DNA from: Acidovorax defluvii | GTDB lineage: Bacteria > Pseudomonadota > Gammaproteobacteria > Burkholderiales > Burkholderiaceae_C | DNA length: 64,000 nucleotides | Reading direction: 5' to 3' | Assembly (NCBI GenBank): GCA_003268905.1 | Contig: QLTU01000002.1 | Coordinates: 204,346-268,345 of the forward strand | Part shown: positions 1 to 9,194 of the stretch, one piece after another | Layout: each line of letters starts with the position of its first letter | Position numbering within the stretch: the first letter of the stretch is position 1 | Position numbers and translations under genes: made by a program | The notes under the pieces: model-generated | Told to the model about the DNA's origin: nothing | The model's database searches: none | What the model saw: the letters and a program-made list of their open reading frames with translations, nothing else

Positions 1-156
1 CTCGGCCACGGACGGTATGTCGTCACCATTCTTGGCAACCTTCTGCCATGGCGCCAGCGGCGACAGGCGCCACTCCACGCCCGCAGCAATCAGCCGCTGC
101 GCCTGCGAGCGCGTGGTCGCATGGCCAAAATCCACCAGAAAAACATCTGCACGCAT
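1..156 (-). CDS. tlyA: TlyA-family RNA methyltransferase (5' part only, runs off the window)
   Basis: Only the first 52 codons are present; the gene continues beyond base 1. The N-terminus has the shape of an S4 RNA-binding domain: MRADVFLVDFGHATTRSQAQ followed by RLIAAGVEW and, further on, KNGDDIP. That is the usual start of TlyA/hemolysin-A-type 2'-O-ribose methyltransferases, which act on rRNA (family knowledge; the catalytic domain is outside the window). It lies downstream of ahcY on the same strand, so co-transcription is possible, and linking an SAM-dependent methyltransferase to the SAH-recycling enzyme makes sense. The start is the ATG at 156. Confidence 0.75.
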   Translation of the reverse strand, partial: MRADVFLVDFGHATTRSQAQRLIAAGVEWRLSPLAPWQKVAKNGDDIPSVAE

Positions 157-170
157 GCGCCCATCCTTTT

Positions 171-225
171 TGAATCAAAAGAGCCTCTAGCGCCCGTATA
201 TAAAGCGCAGTTAGCTATTATTTCA
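171..225 (-). repeat. Dispersed palindromic repeat family A, copy 1 (intergenic)
   Basis: On the minus strand this reads AATAGCTAACTGCGCTTT, then a short spacer, then GGGCGCTAGAGGC and an A/T-rich tail. The same pattern (ATAGCT, GCGCTT, spacer, AGCGCTAGAGGC) recurs at eight other places in the window. It lies in the 278-bp gap between ahcY and tlyA. Apart from this copy I see nothing supported in that gap. Confidence 0.75.
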
Positions 226-434
226 GGAGCAAATCAACCACTCCTGCATTGCGCATGAAACGGCCATGCCCCAAAAGCCAGCGCCACCGCGAAGCCGGTT
301 TTGCCGGGCAGCTGGTGGCGCCGCCCCCGGGGCTGAGGCCCGAGGCTCCAGGCCTGCCTGCGCAGGTCTGGACAAAACCGAAGAGGCCGCGCCCGTGGCG
401 CGTGCCACCGAGGCGCGCAGCACCTCAGGGAGAA

Positions 435-1871
435 TCAATACCTGTAGGTATCGGGCTTGTAGGGGCCTTGCTTGGGCACGCCGATGTAGGCGGCCTGCTC
501 GTCGCTCAGCTCGGTCAGCATGGCGCCCACCTTCTTGAGGTGCAGGCGCGCCACCTTTTCGTCGAGGTGCTTGGGCAGCACGTAGACCTTGCCGTTTTCG
601 TAGTAGTCGCTGTGGGTGAACAGCTCGATCTGGGCAATGGTCTGGTTGGCGAAGCTCGACGACATCACAAAGCTCGGGTGGCCCGTGCCGCAGCCCAGGT
701 TCACCAGGCGGCCCTTGGCCAGCAGGATGATGCGCTTGCCATCGGCAAAGATCACATGGTCCACCTGGGGCTTGATCTCTTCCCACTGGCAGTGCTCTTC
801 GAGCTTGGCGACCTGAATTTCGTTGTCGAAGTGACCAATGTTGCAGACGATGGCCTGGTCTTTCATGGCCTTCATGTGCTCGAACGTGATCACGTCGCGG
901 TTGCCGGTGGTGGTCACAAAGATGTCGGCCTTGTCAGCGGCGTATTCCATGGTCACCACCTTGTAGCCCTCCATCGCGGCCTGCAGGGCGTTGATGGGGT
1001 CGATCTCGGTCACCCACACCTGGGCGCTCAGGGCGCGCAGGGCCTGGGCACTGCCCTTGCCCACGTCGCCGTAGCCCGCCACCACGGCCACCTTGCCGGC
1101 AATCATCACGTCGGTGGCGCGCTTGATGCCGTCCACCAGCGATTCGCGGCAGCCGTACAGGTTGTCGAACTTGCTCTTGGTCACCGAGTCGTTCACGTTG
1201 ATGGCACGGAACATCAGGCTGCCCTTGGCCGACATTTCCTTCAGGCGGTGCACGCCGGTGGTGGTTTCTTCGGTCACACCGATGATCTGGGCGCTCTTGC
1301 GGCTGTACCAGGTCGGGTCCACGGCCAGCTTGGCCTTGATGGAGGCGAACAGGCAGGTTTCTTCTTCGCTGGTGGGGTTGGCGATGAGCGAGGCGTCCTT
1401 TTCGGCGCGCTTGCCCAAGTGCATCAGCAGTGTGGCATCGCCGCCGTCGTCCAGGATCAGGTTGGGGCCTTCGCCTTCGCTGCCGGCGGGGCCAAAGTCG
1501 AAAATGCGGTGCGTGTAATCCCAGTATTCGGCCAAGGTTTCGCCCTTGATCGCGAACACCGGCGTGCCCGCGGCGGCAATGGCGGCGGCGGCGTGGTCCT
1601 GCGTGGAGAAGATGTTGCACGATGCCCAGCGCACTTCGGCTCCCAGGGCCTGCAGCGTCTCGATCAGCACGGCCGTCTGGATGGTCATGTGCAGCGAGCC
1701 GGTGATGCGGGCGCCTTTCAGCGCCTGTTTGGCAGCGAACTCCTCGCGGATGGCCATCAGGCCGGGCATTTCGGTTTCGGCGATGCGAATTTCTTTGCGG
1801 CCCCATTCGGCCAGGCCGATGTCGGCAATGATGCAGTCGGTGTTGACGGGGGCGTTGACGCGTGCGTTCAT
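435..1871 (-). CDS. ahcY: S-adenosylhomocysteine hydrolase (adenosylhomocysteinase)
   Basis: A 478-aa cytosolic enzyme that splits S-adenosylhomocysteine to adenosine and homocysteine, using bound NAD, and so clears the product of all SAM-dependent methylations. Visible signatures are the NAD-binding turn [16 protein letters not shown] near residue 262, the conserved AEWGRKEI segment near the N-terminus, and the C-terminal KPDTYRY that closes the family. The open frame extends upstream to 1979, but that extension is translated from the riboswitch. I therefore choose the ATG at 1871, which gives [10 protein letters not shown] and has a GGAG 8 bases upstream. It is controlled by the SAH riboswitch just upstream, and tlyA follows downstream. 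Confidence 0.95.
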   Translation of the reverse strand: MNARVNAPVNTDCIIADIGLAEWGRKEIRIAETEMPGLMAIREEFAAKQALKGARITGSLHMTIQTAVLIETLQALGAEVRWASCNIFSTQDHAAAAIAAAGTPVFAIKGETLAEYWDYTHRIFDFGPAGSEGEGPNLILDDGGDATLLMHLGKRAEKDASLIANPTSEEETCLFASIKAKLAVDPTWYSRKSAQIIGVTEETTTGVHRLKEMSAKGSLMFRAINVNDSVTKSKFDNLYGCRESLVDGIKRATDVMIAGKVAVVAGYGDVGKGSAQALRALSAQVWVTEIDPINALQAAMEGYKVVTMEYAADKADIFVTTTGNRDVITFEHMKAMKDQAIVCNIGHFDNEIQVAKLEEHCQWEEIKPQVDHVIFADGKRIILLAKGRLVNLGCGTGHPSFVMSSSFANQTIAQIELFTHSDYYENGKVYVLPKHLDEKVARLHLKKVGAMLTELSDEQAAYIGVPKQGPYKPDTYRY

Positions 1872-1917
1872 GGTGTGCTCCAAAGCATGTTTGAAAAGCC
1901 ACTTGACGCGGGGAGAC

Positions 1918-1951
1918 AAAAAAAAGCTCACCACACGATAAGTGGATGAGC
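1918..1951 (-). terminator. Intrinsic terminator of the SAH riboswitch expression platform
   Basis: On the minus strand GCTCATCCAC pairs with GTGGTGAGC (one bulged T, loop TTATCGT) and is followed directly by eight T residues. The hairpin's first bases, GCTC, are the last bases of the riboswitch P1 helix, so the helix and the terminator cannot both form. Ligand binding should therefore favour read-through into ahcY. This is inferred from the structure and agrees with the ON-switch behaviour known for this riboswitch class. Confidence 0.75.
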
Positions 1952-2019
1952 GTCGTTGCTTGATGACTCCGAGCCTCACGCCCCGCCAGTAGCTGGGGGC
2001 GCTGCAACGCTCCTCGGAT
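1945..2019 (-). ncRNA. S-adenosylhomocysteine (SAH) riboswitch upstream of ahcY
   Basis: Read on the minus strand, the leader has the class hallmarks in order: CCGAGGAGCGTTGCAGC, a G/C-rich hairpin, GAGGCTCGG, then CAACGACGCTCATC. GAGCGTTGC (2012 to 2004) pairs with GCAACGACGCTC (1959 to 1948) to make the closing helix. CCGAG can pair with CTCGG as the pseudoknot. The motif begins only a few bases after a TATAAT box and ends about 75 bases before the ahcY start. This matches the known SAH riboswitch of beta- and gamma-proteobacteria, which turns ahcY on when SAH accumulates. Confidence 0.92.
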
Positions 2020-2026
2020 ACCGGCG

Positions 2027-2032
2027 ATTATA
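2027..2032 (-). promoter_or_regulatory. -10 box of the ahcY/riboswitch promoter
   Basis: A perfect TATAAT on the minus strand, placed so that transcription would start about at the first base of the riboswitch. No convincing -35 TTGACA was seen at the expected distance. Confidence 0.6.
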
Positions 2033-2177
2033 AAAGCAGTTGCGTGGGGCCCGCGCTTGGCCACACACATGCCCGGTAAAATCGCGGGTTCGGCCGCCCT
2101 GCCCCCCGCTGTTCAGGTGCTGGCCCACCGTTTGCCCCAGCAGGGATTTGCCGCCCTGCCCACCTTCTGGAACCCCC

Positions 2178-3803
2178 GTGTCCTACGCCTCTGAAACCCG
2201 GCGCCGCCGTACCTTTGCCATCATTTCCCACCCCGACGCGGGCAAGACCACGCTGACCGAGAAGCTGCTGCTGTTCTCGGGCGCGATCCAGATCGCTGGC
2301 GCCGTCAAGGGCCGCAAGGCCAGCCGCCATGCCACCAGCGACTGGATGGAAATCGAAAAGCAGCGCGGCATCTCTGTGGCGTCCAGCGTGATGCAGATGC
2401 TCTACCGCGACCATGTCATCAACCTGCTCGACACGCCCGGCCACAAGGATTTCAGCGAAGACACCTACCGCGTGCTCACCGCCGTGGATTCGGCCCTGAT
2501 GGTGATCGACGCGGCCAACGGCGTGGAAGCGCAGACGCGCCGCCTGATCGAAGTGTGCCGCCAGCGCGACACGCCCATCATCACCTTCGTCAACAAGATG
2601 GACCGCGAGGTGCGCGACCCGCTGGACATCCTGGACGAGGTGGAGCGCGAACTCGGCATGCCCTGCTGCCCCATCACCTGGCCCGTGGGCCAGGGCAAGA
2701 GCTTTGGCGGCATCATCAATCTGCGCACGCAGACCATGACGGTGTTCACCCCCGGCAGCGATCGCGGCCCGAAAGACTTTGAAGTGGTGCCGCTGGCCGA
2801 AGCCGACCGGCTGCGCAAGCGCTTTGGCCAGTCGTTTGACGATGCGCTGGAGAGCATGGAACTGGCTGTGGGCGCCTCGGCGGAGTGGAACCACGCCGAC
2901 TTCCTTGCCGGCAAGCTCACGCCCGTGTTCTTCGGCTCGGGGGTGAACAACTTCGGTGTCATGGAAGTGCTCGATGCCGTGGTGGACATGTCGCCGCCCC
3001 CCGGCCCGCGCACCAGCACCTTGCAGGTCAACAAGCAGGCCGTGGTCAAAACCATTCAGCCCGAAGACGAGGGCTTTGCCGGCGTGGTGTTCAAGGTGCA
3101 GGCCAATATGGACGCCAACCACCGCGACCGCATCGCGTTTGTGCGCGTGGCATCGGGCAAATACCTGCCCGGCATGAAACTCAAGGTGCAACGCACCGGC
3201 AAAGAACTGCGTCCCACCTCGGTGGTGACATTCATGAGCCAGCGTCGCGAAGCCGTCGAAGAAGCTTTCGCTGGCGACATCATCGGCTTCACCACCCACG
3301 GTGGCGTGCAGCTGGGTGACACCATTACCGACGGCGCCAACCTGCAATTCACCGGCCTGCCCTTCTTCGCCCCCGAAATGTTCATGACCGTGGTGCTCAA
3401 GAACCCGCTACGCACCAAGCAACTGCAGCAAGGCCTGGCCCAGCTGGGCGAGGAAGGCGCCATCCAGGTCTTCAAGCCCGATGCTGGCGGCAACATGCTG
3501 CTGGGCGCAGTCGGGCAACTGCAGTTCGAAGTGGTGCAGCACCGCCTCAAGGCTGAATACGATGCCGATGTGCGGCTGGAAGGCTGCCAGTACACGGGCG
3601 CCCGCTGGATCACGGCGGACAATGCAGCCGACCTGCGCGCCTTCACCGATGCCTACCCGCTGCGCCTGGCGCACGATGCTGCGGATACGCTGGCATATTT
3701 GTGCACCTCGCCTTATGACGTGCGGCTGGCGCAGGAGCGATTCCCGAAGATTCATTTCCATCCGCTGCGGGAGCATGCGGGGTTGGCGTTGCAAGCCAGC
3801 TGA
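2178..3803 (+). CDS. prfC: Peptide chain release factor 3 (RF3)
   Basis: A 541-aa translational GTPase that recycles RF1/RF2 from the ribosome after peptide release. GTPase motifs are clear: G1 SHPDAGKTT near residues 16-25, G3 DTPGHKDF near 85-92, G4 NKMD near 139. The rest matches EF-G-like domains II and III of RF3. The open frame extends further upstream to 2040 in G/C-rich sequence without similarity. I use the GTG at 2178 because MSYASETRRRRTFAIISHP is the normal N-terminus of the family (E. coli RF3 is 529 aa). It is divergent from the ahcY promoter. Confidence 0.93.
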   Translation: MSYASETRRRRTFAIISHPDAGKTTLTEKLLLFSGAIQIAGAVKGRKASRHATSDWMEIEKQRGISVASSVMQMLYRDHVINLLDTPGHKDFSEDTYRVLTAVDSALMVIDAANGVEAQTRRLIEVCRQRDTPIITFVNKMDREVRDPLDILDEVERELGMPCCPITWPVGQGKSFGGIINLRTQTMTVFTPGSDRGPKDFEVVPLAEADRLRKRFGQSFDDALESMELAVGASAEWNHADFLAGKLTPVFFGSGVNNFGVMEVLDAVVDMSPPPGPRTSTLQVNKQAVVKTIQPEDEGFAGVVFKVQANMDANHRDRIAFVRVASGKYLPGMKLKVQRTGKELRPTSVVTFMSQRREAVEEAFAGDIIGFTTHGGVQLGDTITDGANLQFTGLPFFAPEMFMTVVLKNPLRTKQLQQGLAQLGEEGAIQVFKPDAGGNMLLGAVGQLQFEVVQHRLKAEYDADVRLEGCQYTGARWITADNAADLRAFTDAYPLRLAHDAADTLAYLCTSPYDVRLAQERFPKIHFHPLREHAGLALQAS

Positions 3804-3857
3804 ATACTGACCAATACCCGACCCATAACCACCTGCATTCAGTTTTTCTAGCGCCAG

Positions 3858-6851
3858 ATGCACAAGAACCAATTCGACAAAATAAGAATACTGGCCGCGC
3901 TGGTTGTTATTTTTTCACACCACTTTCCCCTGACGGGGACCCGCGCACCCGCTTGGCTGGAAAACCAGTGGCTGCACTGGAGCGTTACCGGCGGTGTTGG
4001 TGTCATGGTGTTTTTTTGCATCAGCGGCTATTTGGTCACGCTGAGTTGGTACCGCGAGCCGCACTTCCTGCCCTTTCTCTGGAAGCGGCTGCTGCGGCTG
4101 TGGCCCGGCATGCTGGGCTCGGTGTTGTGCGGCGTCCTCGTGTTCGGCATCGCCTTCAACGCGTTGAGCCTAGGCCAGTACCTGAACAGCCCCACGACAT
4201 GGCGGTTTTTTTGGACTAATGTGACGCTCCTCAAGGAGTTCCCCTTCCTGCCCGGAACGTTCCCGCTCAACCCCATCCCTCACGTGATGAACGGGGTCTA
4301 CTGGACGATTCCGATGGAATTCGTCTGCTATTTGGTGCTGGCGCTGCTGGGCTTGGCGGCTGTGCTGCGCCGCCGCCGCTTGGTCCAGACGCTGTTGCTG
4401 CTATACATTGCCGGCTTTCTCGGCTGGGCCAACCCTGACTTGACCGGCTACATCCGCCACTGGATCGAATACCCGGCCTTTTTCGCTGCAGGCGCCTTCA
4501 TCGCGCTGCACAAGGACTGGTTCGACCGGCACGCCGGCAAGCTCCTGCTGGTGGCCACGCCTGTCCTGGTGGCCACCTATTTCCTGACGCCCTACATCGC
4601 TACATCGCGCTTTTTGCTGCTGCCGCTGCTGGTGCTGTATCTGGGAAACCTGCCCGCGCGCGACAGCTGGTTCAGCCGTCTGGGCGACCCCTCGTATGGC
4701 ATCTATCTGTACGGCTACCCCATCGCGCAAACCGTGGTGGCATTGTGGCCAGATATGGATTTCTGGCCCAGCTTGGCGCTGGCGTGCGCACTGGCCATTG
4801 GTGCCGGCTACGCCTCATGGCTGCTGCTGGAGTCGCGCGCGCTGCGCTACAAGGGCCTGTTCGCAGTGCCAAAGAGCGCGACGACGCAAATATGGGCCCC
4901 CGCGCGCGCCCTACTGGCACGCTTGCCCTGGATCTGGCTGTGGCCGCTGCTGACATGCTTCCTCGGTTTGCGCTTCATCGTGCGGCATCTGGACGATCCA
5001 GTCGCGGTCGACGCCACCTACCTGTACCTGCCCTTGGCGCGGGACTTCCTGGAGCACGGCTGGAGCGTGCTGCTGCGGCCCGAGAGCTACCACGCCGCCC
5101 CGCTGTCGTACCTGTGGCCAGCCCTGTGGGGCGCCGAGCCGGCCTGGATTCGCGCCGCGCACATGGGCCTTTGGATCGGATGCGTGTTTTTCCTATGGCG
5201 CACCTGCCTACTGCTTGGTGGCCCGCGCACCGCCGCACTGGCGATGGCACTGCTGATGGCCTCGGCGTTGGCGCGCTACTTCCCATCAGAGCTGACCGAG
5301 CCGATCTACCTGTTTGGCCTGTTCGGGTGGATGCACGCCATGACTCGCATGGTCGCCGACCAGGACCGCTCCTGGGGAGCCATCGCCCAGGGCGCTGCAA
5401 TGTTGAGCATCACACTGCTGTCGCGCCCCGTACTGCAGTTCATCGCGCCGACGCTCCTCCTGCTGTGCGTGGCGGCCCTGGCCTACTGGGCACTGCCCCG
5501 CCGGCGCACGCTTGCGCCCTCCTGGCGGCGCACCGTGCCCGCTTTGACCTGGAGCCTGGGCGCCGGACTGACATTACCGGCGGCAGTGGTGGTCAAGAAC
5601 GGGCTGATCTTCGGCCTGTGGGCGCTGAGCACTGGCTCGGGCATCGGCCTGTACCTGGGCACGCACCCGCTGACCCAGGGCGCCGAGCCGGCCTTCCTGG
5701 GCTTTGGCTACGACGTGAACCTGATGGTCAGCTTGGCGCAGGTGCCGGGCGACTTGCGCGGCGTGGCGGGCGACGCGGCCGCCCGACAGGCGGCCCTGTG
5801 GCAGTTGCAGTCCATGTCTCTTTCCGACGCGCTGGTGTTCTTCGGGCGCAAGCTGTGGTGGTGGCTGGCGCACCATCCGGTGCAAATCCAGGACATGAGC
5901 AGCGCGCTGCGCAAGGTGCGGCTGCTGCAACTGTATGCGCTGCTGACAGGCCTGCTTTGGCTTGCTTGGCACGTGCTGCGCCGCCCGCGCGCTAGCAGAT
6001 CCCTGCGCGCCGCGGCCACACCGAGGCAGTGGGCGCTGGCAGGCTTTATGTTCATCATGCTTTTGGGGATGCTGGCGCAGCTGCTGCCCATATTGCACAA
6101 CAGCCGCTACAGCACCGCGCTGCTGGACCCCTGGCTGCTGCCCCTCTCGGCTTTCGCGCTGGCGATGCTCACCCGCCCGCTCACGCTGCAAGGGCAGCTG
6201 GGCAAAGGCGGTGCCCGCTTGATCCTGGCCGGGCGCAGGGGCGTCTCACCTTGGCCAACGCTGGCGGTGCTATGCGCTATCGTGGCCTTGGTCCTGGGTA
6301 GCTACAACGTGGCGCGCAAGCGCGAGCGCGTGGCGATCGACGTGGCACGCATGGGCAGCACCCGCACCCTGCTAGAACTGCACGACGCCGGCCTAGCGTA
6401 CGCGCAGGGCATGGATCGAGACGGCGCTGGCGGCTGGCGATTGGCGCAGTCGCCGGCGGCGCTGCTGGTTCGCGTGGATGCGCAGGCCATCAAGGATGTC
6501 GCTGCCGCACATGCGGTCAATGCCCTGTGGGAGACGCAGCTAGCCTTGCAACCGCCGAGTGAGCAGCGCTGCCGCAAGGCCGAGACCGCCTACCAGCTGG
6601 ACAATGGCGCTGTCGTTCAACCGCACAACGCCTTACCCCTAGCGCAGCGTCTGCGCGCCGACGGCGCGCCCGAGCGCCTGCTCACCCACGCCAACTACCA
6701 ACTGCGCCCCGAGCAGCCGGGCTACCTGCGCCTGGTGTTCGACTGCCCGGTGGGCACCCAGCTGCATTGGAGCGGCACGCGGCTGCTGGAAAGTCGCCAC
6801 CCATGGGATGCGGCCCGGGCTGCAGCATCCCCTCCTTCCGCCCTTCCATAG
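3858..6851 (+). CDS. Acyltransferase-3 domain fused to a GT39-like membrane glycosyltransferase domain
   Basis: A 997-aa integral membrane protein. Residues 1 to about 340 form an acyltransferase-3 (OafA/YrhL-like) domain: conserved histidine in VVIFSHHF (His21-22), the FFCISGYLV segment, and many hydrophobic helices; such enzymes O-acylate envelope sugars. From about 370 on, a second multi-helix part begins with VDATYLYLPLARDFLEHGW, like the N-terminal loop of ArnT/PMT (GT39) glycosyltransferases that use polyprenyl-phosphate sugars. The last 150 residues look soluble. The downstream SMR-type transporter and GT2 enzyme suggest one pathway in which a lipid-linked sugar is made, flipped, transferred and acylated. 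The domain boundaries and the substrate are inference. Confidence 0.7.
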   Translation: MHKNQFDKIRILAALVVIFSHHFPLTGTRAPAWLENQWLHWSVTGGVGVMVFFCISGYLVTLSWYREPHFLPFLWKRLLRLWPGMLGSVLCGVLVFGIAFNALSLGQYLNSPTTWRFFWTNVTLLKEFPFLPGTFPLNPIPHVMNGVYWTIPMEFVCYLVLALLGLAAVLRRRRLVQTLLLLYIAGFLGWANPDLTGYIRHWIEYPAFFAAGAFIALHKDWFDRHAGKLLLVATPVLVATYFLTPYIATSRFLLLPLLVLYLGNLPARDSWFSRLGDPSYGIYLYGYPIAQTVVALWPDMDFWPSLALACALAIGAGYASWLLLESRALRYKGLFAVPKSATTQIWAPARALLARLPWIWLWPLLTCFLGLRFIVRHLDDPVAVDATYLYLPLARDFLEHGWSVLLRPESYHAAPLSYLWPALWGAEPAWIRAAHMGLWIGCVFFLWRTCLLLGGPRTAALAMALLMASALARYFPSELTEPIYLFGLFGWMHAMTRMVADQDRSWGAIAQGAAMLSITLLSRPVLQFIAPTLLLLCVAALAYWALPRRRTLAPSWRRTVPALTWSLGAGLTLPAAVVVKNGLIFGLWALSTGSGIGLYLGTHPLTQGAEPAFLGFGYDVNLMVSLAQVPGDLRGVAGDAAARQAALWQLQSMSLSDALVFFGRKLWWWLAHHPVQIQDMSSALRKVRLLQLYALLTGLLWLAWHVLRRPRASRSLRAAATPRQWALAGFMFIMLLGMLAQLLPILHNSRYSTALLDPWLLPLSAFALAMLTRPLTLQGQLGKGGARLILAGRRGVSPWPTLAVLCAIVALVLGSYNVARKRERVAIDVARMGSTRTLLELHDAGLAYAQGMDRDGAGGWRLAQSPAALLVRVDAQAIKDVAAAHAVNALWETQLALQPPSEQRCRKAETAYQLDNGAVVQPHNALPLAQRLRADGAPERLLTHANYQLRPEQPGYLRLVFDCPVGTQLHWSGTRLLESRHPWDAARAAASPPSALP

Positions 6852-6873
6852 CAACTTTATAGGCGAAATTTTC

Positions 6874-7221
6874 ATGGGCTTACCTCTCGGCTTGGCCACT
6901 TTGGCTTGTGTTGTATGCATCTCCATCGGGCAACTGCTGTTCAAGCAGGCCGCCTCCGCGCTGCCGGCGCAGCCGCAGCTGCAAGACTGGCTGCTCAACG
7001 GCTGGCTGCTGGCCTCGCTCGCGCTGTACGGCCTGACCACCCTAGGCTGGGTTTGGATCTTGCGCCAAGCTCCGCTGCATCTGGCCTATCCCTTCATGGG
7101 CTTGGCCTTCCTCATCGTCCCGACGCTGGCCTGGGTCTTTCTGGGCGAACCGCTGCACTGGCGCACGCTCGCTGGCGGCGTACTAATCATGGCGGGCGTC
7201 GCGCTCGCCTCCACGAGTTGA
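6874..7221 (+). CDS. Small four-helix DMT/SMR-type transporter (ArnE/EmrE-like)
   Basis: A 115-aa membrane protein with four predicted helices and the typical EamA/SMR ending FLGEPLHWRTLAGGVLIMAGVALA. Proteins of this size next to polyprenyl-phosphate glycosyltransferases are often flippase subunits that move a lipid-linked sugar to the periplasm (ArnE/F type); that role is inferred from context. I chose the ATG at 6874, 22 bases after the upstream gene ends, because the longer frame from 6808 overlaps that gene and adds no helix. Confidence 0.75.
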   Translation: MGLPLGLATLACVVCISIGQLLFKQAASALPAQPQLQDWLLNGWLLASLALYGLTTLGWVWILRQAPLHLAYPFMGLAFLIVPTLAWVFLGEPLHWRTLAGGVLIMAGVALASTS

Positions 7222-7232
7222 GGAGCTAATCT

Positions 7233-8192
7233 GTGCGCATTGCCGTCGCCATCCCTTGCTACAAGGTCACTCAGCACGTACTGGGTGTTATTTCCGCTAT
7301 CGGCCCCGAGGTCGAAGCGATCTATGCGGTCGATGACGCCTGCCCCGACGGCAGCGGCCGTTTCATTGAGGAGCACAACCGCGACCCAAGAGTGCGGGTG
7401 CTGTACAACCCGCAAAACCGAGGCGTCGGTGGTGCAATCGTCACTGCGTACAAGGCGGCCATTGCTGACGACATGGACATCGTAGTGAAGATCGACGGTG
7501 ACGGCCAAATGAACCCCGCTCTGCTGCACCATTTCGTACGCCCCCTGCTGCGCGGCGAGGCCGATTACACCAAGGGCAACCGGTTTTTCCGACCAGAGTC
7601 GGTGCAGGGCATGCCACCGGTGCGGCTGTTCGGCAACGCCGTGCTGTCATTCATGACCAAGCTCAGTTGCGGCTACTGGAACATCATGGATCCGACCAAT
7701 GGCTATACCGCCGCGCGCACCTGCGTGCTGGCCGAGCTGCCGCTGGACAAGCTGGAGCAGCGCTACTTCTTCGAGACCGACATGCTGTTCCGCCTGAACA
7801 CGGTGCGCGCCGTGGTCAAGGATGTGCCCATGGATGCGGTGTATGCCGACGAGGAATCCCACCTGAAGATTGGCAAGGTGCTGCCGGAATTCTTGCGCAA
7901 GCACGCATCGCGGTTGTGGCGGCGCTATGTCTACAGCTACTTGGTGCGCGACTTCAACGTGGGCTCGGTGTACAGCCTGGTCGGCCTAGCGCTGCTGGCG
8001 TTTGGCTTGTTGTTTGGTTTGTACGGCTGGATCAACGGGGTGCAACATGCGGCACCAGCCACCAGCGGGACGGTGATGCTGGCAGCGCTGCCAGTGATCA
8101 TCGGCATCCAGTGCTGGATCGCGTTCCTGCACCATGACGTGAGCAATGTGCCGATCGACCCCTTGAGCCGGTTGCTGGACGAGGCCGAATGA
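7233..8192 (+). CDS. GT2 family glycosyltransferase (polyprenyl-phosphate sugar transferase, GtrB/DPM1-like)
   Basis: A 319-aa protein starting at a GTG with GAGGAG upstream. It has the GT-A fold signs MRIAVAIPCY, VDDACPDGS (Asp34-35) and VKIDGDGQMNP (Asp88/Asp90), the nucleotide-sugar and metal sites of GT2 enzymes. Two hydrophobic helices lie near the C-terminus (about residues 245-270 and 280-300). This layout is that of enzymes moving a sugar from a nucleotide onto undecaprenyl phosphate on the cytoplasmic face. It starts 11 bases after the small transporter and very likely forms one operon with it and the acyltransferase fusion. The sugar is unknown. Confidence 0.85.
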   Translation: MRIAVAIPCYKVTQHVLGVISAIGPEVEAIYAVDDACPDGSGRFIEEHNRDPRVRVLYNPQNRGVGGAIVTAYKAAIADDMDIVVKIDGDGQMNPALLHHFVRPLLRGEADYTKGNRFFRPESVQGMPPVRLFGNAVLSFMTKLSCGYWNIMDPTNGYTAARTCVLAELPLDKLEQRYFFETDMLFRLNTVRAVVKDVPMDAVYADEESHLKIGKVLPEFLRKHASRLWRRYVYSYLVRDFNVGSVYSLVGLALLAFGLLFGLYGWINGVQHAAPATSGTVMLAALPVIIGIQCWIAFLHHDVSNVPIDPLSRLLDEAE

Positions 8193-8306
8193 CCGCCACG
8201 GGGCTGAAGCAAGCCACAGCCGAGGCCCATGTCTCGGCTCTGAATACAAAACTGCGAGTACACACACCTGATGATTGGTCTTAATCGAATCCAGACTGGG
8301 CATTCC

Positions 8307-9137
8307 ATGAGCCCCTTGGCCCAATGGCCTGGGAGCGAGCAAGCCGGTTTGATTGGCATTCTCACCGACATCGACGACACCCTGACCAGCGACGGCGCGA
8401 TCACGCCCGATGCGCTGCAAGCCCTGGCTGCGCTGAAAGCCGCCGGCCTGCATGTCATTCCCATCACCGGGCGCCCGGTGGGCTGGAGCGAGCCGTTTGC
8501 GGCGTCCTGGCCGGTGGATGCCATCGTGGCCGAGAACGGCGCGGTGGCGCTGCTACCGGCAGTTAAAAATAATGGTCAAATTGACCTTAATAGCTTATCC
8601 AGCAAGCGCGAGCAGCTATCAAAAATATACCAGCAGGATGCCGCTACCCGCGCAGCCAACTACGCGAACATGCAGCAGGTTCTGGCGCAGATTGAGCGTG
8701 AGGTGCCCGGTGCGCGCCGCGCCACGGATTCGCCGGGCCGTGAAACCGACATCGCCATCGACCACAGCGAATTCACCCACCTGCCGCAAGAAGCCATTGA
8801 CCACGCCGTGCGCATCATGCGCGACGCGGGCATGAACGCCACGGTGAGCAGCATCCACATCAACGGCTGGTTTGGGGCGCACAACAAGCTCGAAGGTGCC
8901 CGCTGGATCGTGCGCGAATTGTTCGGGCGCAACCTGGATGCCGAGATCGACCGCTGGGTGTATGTGGGCGACTCCACCAACGACCAGGTCATGTTCGAAC
9001 ATTTCCCGCACAGCGTGGGCGTGGCCAACATTGCGCGCTTCGTGCCGCAACTCACACACCGGCCGCGTTTTGTAACGCAGGGCGAGCGTGGTGCGGGGTT
9101 TGCGGAGGTCGCGCGCGCGGTGCTGGCTGCACGTTGA
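8307..9137 (+). CDS. HAD-superfamily (Cof/IIB) sugar phosphatase
   Basis: About 276 aa. Motif I is TDIDDTLTSDG (nucleophile Asp21, acid Asp23), motif II is the threonine in PITGRP, and motif IV is YVGDSTNDQVMF near residue 219. The pattern fits HAD-IIB enzymes such as mannosyl-3-phosphoglycerate, trehalose-6-phosphate or sucrose-phosphate phosphatases. The exact substrate cannot be read from the sequence. The start at 8307 is preferred over the in-frame ATG at 8271, but neither has a good ribosome site. Residues about 86-108 are encoded by a copy of dispersed repeat A and have a polar composition unlike the rest (VKNNGQIDLNSLSSK). Confidence 0.8.
   Translation: MSPLAQWPGSEQAGLIGILTDIDDTLTSDGAITPDALQALAALKAAGLHVIPITGRPVGWSEPFAASWPVDAIVAENGAVALLPAVKNNGQIDLNSLSSKREQLSKIYQQDAATRAANYANMQQVLAQIEREVPGARRATDSPGRETDIAIDHSEFTHLPQEAIDHAVRIMRDAGMNATVSSIHINGWFGAHNKLEGARWIVRELFGRNLDAEIDRWVYVGDSTNDQVMFEHFPHSVGVANIARFVPQLTHRPRFVTQGERGAGFAEVARAVLAAR
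8562..8629 (-). repeat. Dispersed repeat family A, copy 2, in frame inside the HAD phosphatase gene
   Basis: Reverse complement reads GATAGCTGCTCGCGCTTGC, then ATAAGCTATTAAGGTC and an A/T-rich end, matching the family pattern. The A/T-rich patch stands out within G/C-rich coding sequence. The frame stays open through it, adding about 22 residues. Confidence 0.75.
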
Positions 9138-9194
9138 TGTCATCCGGCAAGGCCGGCAGTGCCCCGGCACACCCAAGCTGCGCTAGAGTTAGGT

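Noticed and set aside
249..1949. Long open frame on the plus strand
   Set aside because: It is antisense to ahcY, which has clear family motifs. The peptide is full of His, Gln and Ala in the way that reverse frames of G/C-rich genes are.
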